Assembly (NCBI GenBank): GCA_020216625.1
Contig: JAIUYB010000217.1
Span: forward strand, 1-5,066
Reading direction: 5' to 3'
DNA: 5,066 bases
DNA from: Desulfarculus sp.
GTDB taxonomy: Bacteria; Desulfobacterota; Desulfarculia; Desulfarculales; Desulfarculaceae
Both the position numbers and the translations under genes were made by a program. Of the stretch, positions 1 to 4,930 are shown in pieces; the first letter of the stretch is position 1, and every line of letters begins with the position of its first letter. The notes under the pieces were generated by a model. That model worked only from the letters and a program-made list of their open reading frames with translations. It was not told the DNA's origin and did no database searches.

Positions 1-1
1 G

Positions 2-628
2 GTGGTGGTGCTGGATGTTTTTCGGGCCAGCAACACCATCATCGCCCTGGTGGCCGGCGGGGCCCGGGTCTGCCTGCTGGCCTCGCTGGACCAGGCCCGG
101 TCCCTGAAGACGGCCCAGCCGGACTGGGCGCTCCTGGGCGAGCGCCAGGGAGTCAGGCTGCCGGGCTTTGACGGCGACAACTCCCCGGCGGCGGTGAGCC
201 GGGCCGACTATCGCGGAAAAACCGTGATCCTGACCTCCTCCAACGGCACCCAGGCCCTGGCCCGCCTGCGGGCGGCGGGGCCGGTGTTTTATGGCAGCTT
301 GGCCAACGCCGGCGCCCTGACCGCGCGCCTGCGGCAAATCAATCCGGATTCCGTGACGTTCCTGGCCATGGGCCGGGCCGGGGAGCCGGCCCTGGAAGAC
401 GACCTGGCCGCCCAATACCTGGCCACCCGCCTGTCCGGGGAGCGGCCGGATTTCGCGCCCCTGCGGCGAAGGCTCCTGACCAGCCCGGCCGCTGGCCGGC
501 TGCGGGGGTTGGGCCTGGATGAGGACCTGGAATTCTGCTGCCGGCCGGACAGCCACGCGGTGGTGCCCCAGGTGGTCTGGCAGGATGGCCTGGCCTGGGC
601 GGCGGAGGGCGGCGCGGCGGCGGTTTAG
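2..628 (+). CDS. comB: ComB-family 2-phosphosulfolactate phosphatase-like protein, 5' end cut off
   Basis: The reading frame is open from the left edge, so the true start lies outside; compared with the family (about 230-240 aa) roughly 20 N-terminal residues are missing. Family motifs appear in order: VVLDVFRASNTI (residues 2-13 here, for the usual VVIDVLRATTTI), GERQGVRLPGFDGDNSP (about 46-62), GKTVILTSSNGT (about 72-83), an acidic EDDLAAQYL segment (about 131-139) and a C-terminal CRPDSHAVVPQV. ComB is a Mg-dependent enzyme that dephosphorylates 2-phosphosulfolactate to sulfolactate in coenzyme M synthesis of methanogens. Many bacteria carry homologues whose substrate has not been shown, and no other coenzyme M or sulfolactate gene is visible here. 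The family call is firm; the substrate is inferred. The gene converges on the TetR gene, sharing bases across the two stop codons. Confidence 0.88.
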   Translation: MVVLDVFRASNTIIALVAGGARVCLLASLDQARSLKTAQPDWALLGERQGVRLPGFDGDNSPAAVSRADYRGKTVILTSSNGTQALARLRAAGPVFYGSLANAGALTARLRQINPDSVTFLAMGRAGEPALEDDLAAQYLATRLSGERPDFAPLRRRLLTSPAAGRLRGLGLDEDLEFCCRPDSHAVVPQVVWQDGLAWAAEGGAAAV

Positions 629-1212
629 CCGTCCAGGCCCAGGGTGAAGCGCCGGAAGATCAGGTCGGCCAGCTCCGGGGGGCGCAACTCGCCCTCGGGG
701 TGATACCACTGGTAGATCCAGTTGCACATGCCGATCAGAAGCATCACGTGGGCCGAAAGGTGGTCTATGGGCCGGCCGCGCTTTTGGCCAAACCGCTCCA
801 GGGTCGCCCGCCAATAGGACAAATATCGCCGCTGCTTGTCCTTGACGGTCTGGAACCACTCCCCGGACAGGCAGTTCTCGTCGTTGATGATCAGCTTGCT
901 GCGATAGGTGTCCTCGCAGTAGCGCTCCACCTGGAAGCGGATGTAGGCCTTCAATCGCTCCTCGGGGTCCGCGATGCGGGCCGTGATCTCCTCCATGCCA
1001 GCCAGCAGGTCGTCCATGTAGGAGTCTAGGATCAGAAACAGCAGCTCTTCCTTGCTCTTGAAATAGTAGTAGAGTCCGGCCTTGGTCATGCCCACCGCCT
1101 CGGCCAGGTCGCGGATCGAGGCCCGCTCGTAGCCCATCTCGCACAGCAGGCGGCAGGCCACCCCGAAGATCTCCTGCGCGCGCTGATCCATCGCGGTCTT
1201 GCGTCCGGTCAT
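625..1212 (-). CDS. TetR-family transcriptional regulator, probably acyl-CoA responsive
   Basis: A 195-aa DNA-binding repressor of the size usual for TetR proteins. The N-terminal helix-turn-helix spans about residues 10-57, with the recognition region RDLAEAVGMTKAGLYYYFKS (34-53), a textbook TetR signature. The C-terminal ligand domain ends in GMCNWIYQWYHPEGELRPPE (161-180), a pattern I associate with KstR2-like regulators that sense CoA thioesters. The frame continues upstream to 1368, but the start at 1212 is preferred: it has an AGGGAGGG Shine-Dalgarno 9 nt upstream, upstream ATGs (1254, 1266) have none, and the homology begins here. An ATG at 1191 is a weaker alternative. The gene is divergent from the acyl-CoA dehydrogenase, so it most likely represses that gene and itself through the shared region 1213-1387, with an acyl-CoA as inducer. 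Regulator class is certain; ligand is inferred. Confidence 0.93.
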   Translation of the reverse strand: MTGRKTAMDQRAQEIFGVACRLLCEMGYERASIRDLAEAVGMTKAGLYYYFKSKEELLFLILDSYMDDLLAGMEEITARIADPEERLKAYIRFQVERYCEDTYRSKLIINDENCLSGEWFQTVKDKQRRYLSYWRATLERFGQKRGRPIDHLSAHVMLLIGMCNWIYQWYHPEGELRPPELADLIFRRFTLGLDG

Positions 1213-1221
1213 GCCCCGGGG

Positions 1222-1229
1222 CCCTCCCT
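1222..1229 (-). promoter_or_regulatory. Ribosome binding site of the TetR gene
   Basis: On the minus strand this reads AGGGAGGG, 9 nt before the ATG at 1212. It decides the start codon, since no comparable site precedes the in-frame upstream ATGs at 1254 and 1266 or the downstream ATG at 1191. Confidence 0.7.
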
Positions 1230-1259
1230 GAAAAATGTTGCGGCTGGCGTTCATGGATG

Positions 1260-1265
1260 TTGACA
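1260..1265 (+). promoter_or_regulatory. Candidate -35 element for the acyl-CoA dehydrogenase gene
   Basis: A perfect TTGACA lies 122 nt before the dehydrogenase start. At a 17-nt spacing the -10 position is CAAGCT, a poor match to TATAAT, so the promoter is uncertain. The -10 position falls inside the inverted repeats at 1281-1307, which would suit repression by steric block if this is the promoter. Confidence 0.35.
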
Positions 1266-1280
1266 TTTTCAAACCGGGGT

Positions 1281-1307
1281 GGCAAGCTGCAATCCAGCTT
1301 ACTTGCC
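1281..1307. promoter_or_regulatory. Overlapping inverted repeats, candidate TetR operator
   Basis: Two perfect 6-bp inverted repeats overlap in the divergent promoter region. One is AAGCTG (1284-1289) with CAGCTT (1295-1300) around a 5-nt spacer. The other is GGCAAG (1281-1286) with CTTGCC (1302-1307). The outer repeat extends imperfectly to about 1273-1314, as ACCGGGGTGGCAAG against the reverse complement ACCGACCGGCAAG. Location between a TetR gene and its divergent neighbour supports an operator role; this is inference from position and symmetry. Confidence 0.5.
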
Positions 1308-1315
1308 GGTCGGTA
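1300..1315. promoter_or_regulatory. Candidate TetR-type operator, TACCGACCG-like site
   Basis: Read on the minus strand, this 16-mer is TACCGACCGGCAAGTA, a pseudopalindrome with matching TAC/GTA ends around a central CCGG. From memory, it resembles the TACCGACCG half of the operator reported for the Thermus TetR-family fatty-acid regulator PfmR. It overlaps the edge of the repeats at 1281-1307, so the two may be alternative readings of one binding region. Confidence 0.4.
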
Positions 1316-1378
1316 GAAAAGGGTAGGGGGGCCGACCCCGGCGGCGCGGAAGCAACCCGCGCCGCCACTTTTCAAAAT

Positions 1379-1382
1379 GAGG
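1379..1382 (+). promoter_or_regulatory. Ribosome binding site of the acyl-CoA dehydrogenase gene
   Basis: GAGG lies 5 nt before the ATG at 1388. Together with the homology starting at MLAEIYTEDH, it favours 1388 over the in-frame start at 1235, whose extra 51 residues do not look like dehydrogenase sequence and overlap the operator region. Confidence 0.6.
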
Positions 1383-1387
1383 TCGCG

Positions 1388-2530
1388 ATGCTGGCAGAGA
1401 TATACACCGAGGATCACCGCATCTTCCGCGAGGCCTTCCGCCGCTTCGTGGCCGAGGAGGTCACCCCCCACGCCGAACAATGGGAGGCCGAGGGCGCGGT
1501 GCCGCGCGCGCTGTGGCGCAAGATGGGCGAGCAGGGCTATCTCTGCCCCTGGATCCCGGAGGAATACGGCGGCTTGGGCCTGGGTTTCGAGTACTCGGTG
1601 ATCATCAACGAGGAGCTGATCCGGGGCGACGGCTACGGCGTGGGCGTGCCGCTGCACAGTGACGTGGCCGCGCCCTACCTGGCCGCCTTTGGCACGCCCG
1701 AGGCCAAGCAGAAGTGGCTGCCGGGCTGCGTCAGCGGCGAGGTGGTGATGGCGGTGGGGTTCAGCGAGCCTGGCGCGGGCAGCGACCTGGCCGCCATCCG
1801 CACCACCGCCGTGCGCCAGGGCGACCACTACGTCATCAACGGCCAGAAGACCTTCATCACCAATGGCTATTTCGCCGACCTGGTGGTGGTGGCGGTCAAG
1901 ACCGACCCCGCGGCCGGCTACAAGGGCGTCAGCCTGATCCTGGTGGACAAGGACGCGCCCGGGTTCTCCCGGGGCCGCCGCCTGCGCAAGATGGGCTCCC
2001 ACATGCAGGACACGGCCGAGCTCTATTTCCAGGACTGCAAGGTCCCGGTCTGGCACCGCCTGGGCCAGGAGGGCCAGGGCTTCGCCTACCTGATGGAAAA
2101 GCTCCAGCAAGAGCGCCTGGAGGTCTGCATCAAGAGCCAGCTCATGGCCGAGGAGTGCTTCAAGGAGGGCCTGAACTACGCCAAGACCCGCGAGGCCTTT
2201 GGCAAACCCATCGGCCTGCACCAGGCCAACGCCTTCAAGCTGGCCGAGATGGCCACCGACGTGGAGCTGGGCCGGACCTTCCTGGAATCGGTGATCCTGG
2301 CCCACCTGCGGGGCCAGGACGTGGTGCAGAAGGTCTCCATGGCCAAATACTGGCTGGGAGAGATGGTGAACCGGGTGGCCTACCAGGCCCTGCAACTGCA
2401 CGGCGGGTATGGCTACATGGAAGAGTATCGCATCTGCCGCCTGTACCGCGACGTGCGGGCGCTGTCCATATATGCGGGGACTAGCGAAATCATGAAACTC
2501 ATCGTGAGCCGCAACTTGGGATTACGCTAG
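1388..2530 (+). CDS. Acyl-CoA dehydrogenase, LCAD/isovaleryl-type active site
   Basis: A 380-aa cytoplasmic FAD enzyme, the usual length for the family. It oxidises an acyl-CoA to the trans-2-enoyl-CoA and passes electrons to electron-transfer flavoprotein. The N-terminal helical domain is about residues 1-120. The middle beta domain carries FSEPGAGSDLAAIRTTA (125-141) and the flavin-contact stretch KTFITNG (154-160). The C-terminal helical domain carries TREAFGKPI (267-275), QLHGGYGYMEEY (336-347) and RLYRDVRALSIYAGTSEIMK (351-370). The common catalytic Glu of the YEGT motif is Ala here (A363), while LQQERL (239-244) places Glu at 242, matching the helix-G base of long-chain and isovaleryl-CoA dehydrogenases. 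The enzyme is therefore probably active on long-chain or branched acyl-CoA, though the chain length cannot be read from sequence alone. No ETF, thiolase or hydratase gene lies in the window; control is probably by the divergent TetR protein. Confidence 0.95.
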   Translation: MLAEIYTEDHRIFREAFRRFVAEEVTPHAEQWEAEGAVPRALWRKMGEQGYLCPWIPEEYGGLGLGFEYSVIINEELIRGDGYGVGVPLHSDVAAPYLAAFGTPEAKQKWLPGCVSGEVVMAVGFSEPGAGSDLAAIRTTAVRQGDHYVINGQKTFITNGYFADLVVVAVKTDPAAGYKGVSLILVDKDAPGFSRGRRLRKMGSHMQDTAELYFQDCKVPVWHRLGQEGQGFAYLMEKLQQERLEVCIKSQLMAEECFKEGLNYAKTREAFGKPIGLHQANAFKLAEMATDVELGRTFLESVILAHLRGQDVVQKVSMAKYWLGEMVNRVAYQALQLHGGYGYMEEYRICRLYRDVRALSIYAGTSEIMKLIVSRNLGLR

Positions 2531-2532
2531 AC

Positions 2533-2570
2533 GAGGCGGGGGCGGTTCCCATCGCCACCGGGACCGCCTC
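2533..2570 (+). terminator. GC-rich hairpin after the acyl-CoA dehydrogenase gene
   Basis: GAGGCGG (2533-2539) can pair perfectly with CCGCCTC (2564-2570). Alternatively GGCGGTTCCC (2541-2550) pairs with GGGACCGCC (2560-2568), with one bulged T. It starts 2 nt after the stop codon. No T-tract follows, so it is not a classical intrinsic terminator; it may protect the 3' end or assist factor-dependent termination. Confidence 0.4.
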
Positions 2571-2736
2571 CGCCGCTCCGCCCCAACCTTCCGCGCCTCC
2601 CTCCGGCGGGGCGCGGCGGCCAAGAACGAAGGCCATCCGTTCCATCCGCCGCGCCCCACCGTTGGTTATCCACATAGGCAACCACCAGACATTGCATAAT
2701 AAAGGCAATAGGCGCCCAGCCTGAGCCAGCGGCCCC
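2571..2736. other. Non-coding spacer with no convincing gene
   Basis: This part of the 447-nt gap holds no open frame with recognisable protein sequence on either strand; the open minus-strand frames across it have low-complexity products and no good start. Small structures seen are a TTATCCACA 9-mer (2666-2674), an imperfect inverted repeat GTTGGTT (2661-2667) with AACCACC (2680-2686), and ATTGC (2691-2695) with GCAAT (2705-2709). No tRNA, rRNA or transposon end was recognised. Confidence 0.5.
2666..2674 (+). other. DnaA-box-like 9-mer
   Basis: TTATCCACA is identical to the high-affinity DnaA box consensus. It is a single copy with no cluster and no dnaA or dnaN nearby, so it does not indicate an origin. 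It could titrate DnaA or be a chance match. Confidence 0.25.
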
Positions 2737-2760
2737 GGACCGGTTTGGACCGGAATTTGG
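2737..2760. repeat. 10-bp-phased direct repeats upstream of the transporter promoter
   Basis: GGACCGG occurs at 2737-2743 and again at 2747-2753, one helical turn apart. TTTGG occurs at 2744-2748, 2756-2760 and 2771-2775. The repeats end about 25 nt before the TTGACA at 2778, a typical location for an activator site. The repeats are seen directly; the regulatory role is inferred. Confidence 0.4.
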
Positions 2761-2777
2761 GGTGGTGTGGTTTGGGC

Positions 2778-2806
2778 TTGACAAGTTATATAGATAAATA
2801 TATATC
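2778..2806 (+). promoter_or_regulatory. Sigma70-type promoter of the transporter-corrinoid operon
   Basis: A perfect TTGACA (2778-2783) is followed at 17 nt by TATATC (2801-2806), a 4/6 match to TATAAT. The stretch 2784-2809 is almost all A and T in a strongly GC-rich region, favouring easy melting. AGATA (2792-2796) and TATCT (2803-2807) form an inverted repeat over the -10, which might be an operator. Transcription would start near 2813, leaving a leader of about 165 nt. Confidence 0.6.
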
Positions 2807-2812
2807 TGTACC

Positions 2813-2977
2813 ACCGAACTGAGCTGCCCCGGAGCCGGCGTGGCCACCGGGGTGGGCGGAAACCAGCGCGGATGGTCGGGATGAGCTCCTTTGGCCACGC
2901 GCGCGACAGCCCTGCCCGCGTCTAGAGAGGGGCCTGGTCAGGGTTGGGACAGTCAACCTAGCGAGGGGAGCATCAGC
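2813..2977 (+). promoter_or_regulatory. Long 5' leader of the transporter gene, hairpin-forming
   Basis: If the promoter at 2778-2806 is used, about 165 nt precede the start codon. CCCCGG (2827-2832) pairs with CCGGGG (2847-2852), and GGTTG (2942-2946) pairs with CAACC (2954-2958). The second hairpin ends only a few bases before the ribosome binding site. I see no match to a known riboswitch core, including the cobalamin type that the downstream B12 protein would make attractive. A regulatory role is possible but unproven. Confidence 0.3.
2963..2970 (+). promoter_or_regulatory. Ribosome binding site of the transporter gene
   Basis: GAGGGGAG lies 7 nt before the ATG at 2978. It selects this start over the in-frame TTG at 2891, whose extra 29 residues are polar, low in hydrophobic residues and unlike the N-terminus of OFA transporters. 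Confidence 0.7.
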
Positions 2978-4228
2978 ATGGCGGAGGGCAACGCGGGAGC
3001 GGCGGTCGCGAAAAACCGCTGGATTTACCTGGTGATCGGATTTGTGGTATCAATCGTTCTGGGCCTGGTCTACGCCTGGTCCATCTTCACTCTGCCCCTG
3101 GAGAAGGCCTTCGGTTGGACCCGGTCCGACACTTCCTTGGCCTTCTCCTTCTCCATCGTCACCCTGTCCATCGGCATGATCTTCGGCGGACGCATCCAGG
3201 ACCGCAAGGGGCCCAAGATGGTGGCCGTGGCTGGCGCCGCCTGTCTGGCCATCGGCTTCTTCGCGGCCTCCTTCACCACCTCCCTGTGGATGCTCTACAC
3301 CTTCTATGGCGTGATGGTCGGTCTGGGCGTGGGCCTGATCTACATCTGCCTGATCTCGGTGGTGGCTCGCTGGTATCCGGACCGGCGCGGCCTGGGCATG
3401 GGCATCCTGACCATGGGTTTGGGCCTGGGGGCCTTCCTTCTGGGCGGCTCCACCTCCATGCTGATCGACAGCATGGGCTGGCAGAGCGCCTTCAAGTTCC
3501 TGGCCCTGGTTTCCTTGGTGGTCTGCGTGGGCGGCGCGGCCCTGCTCAAGCTGCCCCCGGCCGATTTCGCCCCGGTGGCCAAGGCTCCGGCCGGCGCTCC
3601 GGCCGCCGCGGCCGGCCCCAAGCGCCCGGTCAGGGACTATAACTGGAACGAAATGATGCAGACCGCGCCGTTCTGGACCTGGTTCATCTGGGACCTGTTC
3701 CTCTGCTCGGCCGGGCTGATGATCATCGGCCACATCGTGCCCATGGCGGTGGAGAAGGGCGTGGACAAGGCGGAGGCCATCATCGCCATGAGCGTGCTGT
3801 CGGTCAGCAACGGCCTGGGTCGCTTCCTCTATGGCTACCTCTGGGACGCCATCGGCCGCAAGAAGACCATGATCCTGGCCGCCATCGGCATGGTGATCGG
3901 CCTGTTGGGCCTGCTCTACCTCACCACCTGGGTGGGCTACGCCGGCTTCATCGTGGCGGTGATCATCACCGGATCCAGCTACGGCGGCCTGGTGCCGATC
4001 AACAACACCTTCCTGGCCACCTCCTTCGGCCCCAAGAACGCCGGCGTCAACGTCGGCCTGGGCAGCCTGCCCCTGGTGGCGGCGGTCTTCATCGGCCCCT
4101 ATCTTGGCGCCCACATCAAGATGGCGAGCGGCTACAATCTAGCGATCATCCTGGGAGGCGCGGTGGCGGTCATCAGCTTCATCGTGGCCTTCTTCATCGG
4201 CGACGCACAGGAGCGGACCAGCAAATAG
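2978..4228 (+). CDS. OFA-family MFS transporter (oxalate/formate antiporter-like)
   Basis: A 416-aa inner-membrane carrier with about 12 membrane segments in two halves (roughly 16-190 and 230-407), joined by an Ala/Pro-rich cytoplasmic loop (about 191-222). The first helix, WIYLVIGFVVSIVLGLVYAW, matches the OFA family opening (NRW.YLV.....G..Y.W). GGRIQDRKGPK (70-80) is the MFS motif A, and RWYPDRRGLGMG (131-142) matches the RW.PD.RGLA.G element of OxlT. NGLGRFLYGYLWDAIGRKKTM (278-298) corresponds to OxlT NGGCRPFWGFVSDKIGR, so R282 is the counterpart of substrate-binding R272. The OxlT lysine in TM11 (K355) has no counterpart here: the segment NAGVNVGLGSLPLVAAVFIG has no Lys. The substrate is probably a small carboxylate or related anion, but not necessarily oxalate. 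It heads an operon with a corrinoid protein and a UroD-family methyltransferase, so it may import the methyl donor or export the product. Confidence 0.92.
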   Translation: MAEGNAGAAVAKNRWIYLVIGFVVSIVLGLVYAWSIFTLPLEKAFGWTRSDTSLAFSFSIVTLSIGMIFGGRIQDRKGPKMVAVAGAACLAIGFFAASFTTSLWMLYTFYGVMVGLGVGLIYICLISVVARWYPDRRGLGMGILTMGLGLGAFLLGGSTSMLIDSMGWQSAFKFLALVSLVVCVGGAALLKLPPADFAPVAKAPAGAPAAAAGPKRPVRDYNWNEMMQTAPFWTWFIWDLFLCSAGLMIIGHIVPMAVEKGVDKAEAIIAMSVLSVSNGLGRFLYGYLWDAIGRKKTMILAAIGMVIGLLGLLYLTTWVGYAGFIVAVIITGSSYGGLVPINNTFLATSFGPKNAGVNVGLGSLPLVAAVFIGPYLGAHIKMASGYNLAIILGGAVAVISFIVAFFIGDAQERTSK

Positions 4229-4237
4229 TTGCCCAAC

Positions 4238-4264
4238 CCGTCGGCCGGGCCATCCGGCCGGCGG
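4238..4264 (+). other. Strong intercistronic hairpin between transporter and corrinoid genes
   Basis: CCGTCGGCCGG (4238-4248) can pair with CCGGCCGGCGG (4254-4264) across a 5-nt loop: 11 pairs, one of them G-U. No T-run follows, so full termination is unlikely. It sits 9 nt before the ribosome binding site of the corrinoid gene. Such hairpins often block 3'-to-5' decay or partly attenuate transcription, allowing different levels of transporter and corrinoid protein. Confidence 0.55.
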
Positions 4265-4273
4265 CGAACCCAC

Positions 4274-4279
4274 GGAGGG
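4274..4279 (+). promoter_or_regulatory. Ribosome binding site of the corrinoid protein gene
   Basis: GGAGGG lies 6 nt before the ATG at 4286. It fixes the start there; the frame is open back to 4229, but that extension would run through the hairpin at 4238-4264 and has no family resemblance. Confidence 0.75.
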
Positions 4280-4285
4280 AAAGCG

Positions 4286-4930
4286 ATGTCTCAACAGCAG
4301 CTAATCGAGGCCATGTCCACCATCAAGGAGCAGGAGGCCCTGGCCATCGCTCAAGACATGGTGAAGCAGGGCGCGGACCCCTTCTCCATCCTGGAAGCCT
4401 GCAAGCAGGCCATGGCCATCGTGGGCGACAACTTCGCCAAGGGCGTCTACTTCCTGCCCGAGCTGGTGATGGCCGGCCAGATCCTGATGCAGATCAGCGA
4501 GCTGATCAAACCCCTGCTCAAGGACGCCTCCTCCAGCAAGCAATCCCTGGGCCGGGTGGTGGTGGGCACCGTGGAGGGCGACATCCACGACATCGGCAAG
4601 GACATCGTGGTGCTGATGCTGGAGGTCAACGGCTTCGAGGTGCGCGACCTGGGCATCGATGTGCCGGCGGCCAAGTTCGTGGAGGCGGTCAAGGAGTTCA
4701 ATCCCCAGGTGGTGGCCCTGAGCGGCTTTTTGACCGTGGCCTTTGATAACATGAAGAAAACGGTCGAGGCGTTGAAGGAGGCCGGCCTGCGTGACAAGGT
4801 CAAGATCCAGATCGGTGGTGGGCAGATCGACGAGGAGATCCGCCGCTACACCGGCGCGGACGACTATGGCCTGGATGCCATGGAGGCGGTCAGCTATGCC
4901 AAGAAGGTCGTGGCTGGAGGCGCGCAATGA
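4286..4930 (+). CDS. Methyltransferase-cognate corrinoid (B12-binding) protein, MtaC/MtbC/MttC type
   Basis: A 214-aa cytoplasmic methyl carrier, the usual length for standalone corrinoid proteins. Residues about 5-85 form the helical cap domain (including ILEACKQAMAIVGDNFAKG and YFLPELVMAGQIL), and about 89-210 form the Rossmann-like B12 domain. The cobalt-ligand motif D-x-H-x-x-G is intact as D99, H101 and G104 in EGDIHDIGKDIV. LSGFLT (145-150) and IGGGQI (176-181) match the later nucleotide-tail-binding motifs. Such proteins accept a methyl group from a substrate through a methyltransferase I and give it to a second methyltransferase, cycling between Co(I) and methyl-Co(III). The sequence does not tell which methylated substrate is used. 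It follows the transporter by 57 nt and overlaps the UroD-family gene by 4 nt, which supports a dedicated methyl-transfer operon. A reductive activase (RamA-like) would be needed but is not in the window. Confidence 0.94.
   Translation: MSQQQLIEAMSTIKEQEALAIAQDMVKQGADPFSILEACKQAMAIVGDNFAKGVYFLPELVMAGQILMQISELIKPLLKDASSSKQSLGRVVVGTVEGDIHDIGKDIVVLMLEVNGFEVRDLGIDVPAAKFVEAVKEFNPQVVALSGFLTVAFDNMKKTVEALKEAGLRDKVKIQIGGGQIDEEIRRYTGADDYGLDAMEAVSYAKKVVAGGAQ
4916..4920 (+). promoter_or_regulatory. Ribosome binding site of the UroD-family gene
   Basis: GGAGG inside the end of the corrinoid gene lies 6 nt before the overlapping ATG at 4927, supporting translational coupling. Confidence 0.65.

Noticed and set aside
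1235..1387. N-terminal extension of the acyl-CoA dehydrogenase to 1235
   Set aside because: The 51 extra residues lack family similarity, have no ribosome binding site and overlap the operator-like repeats; the start at 1388 gives the standard 380-aa length.
2363..2500. Acyl-CoA dehydrogenase inactivated by loss of the catalytic Glu in the YEGT motif
   Set aside because: E242 in LQQERL supplies the alternative base known from long-chain and isovaleryl-CoA dehydrogenases, and the other motifs are intact.
2527..2898. Minus-strand open frame of 123 codons across the gap after the dehydrogenase
   Set aside because: Low-complexity product with no recognised domain, no good ribosome binding site, and it runs antisense through the AT-rich promoter. 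It was judged to be chance.
2872..2925. Possible leader peptide (17 codons, starting MVGMSSFGHARD)
   Set aside because: No convincing Shine-Dalgarno sequence, no run of regulatory codons and no clear attenuator stem overlap.
2813..2977. Cobalamin riboswitch upstream of the B12-related operon
   Set aside because: GCCACCGG at 2843-2850 faintly recalls part of the B12 box, but the remaining conserved core elements were not found.
2531..2977. Insertion sequence remnant, attachment site or CRISPR array in the large gap
   Set aside because: No terminal inverted repeats, target duplications, transposase fragments, tRNA or regularly spaced repeats were seen.
3050..4114. Long open frame of 354 codons on the minus strand inside the transporter gene
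   Set aside because: Its product is rich in His, Gln, Gly, Asp and Ala, typical of the antisense of a GC-rich membrane protein gene, with no recognisable domain. The plus strand carries a clear transporter.
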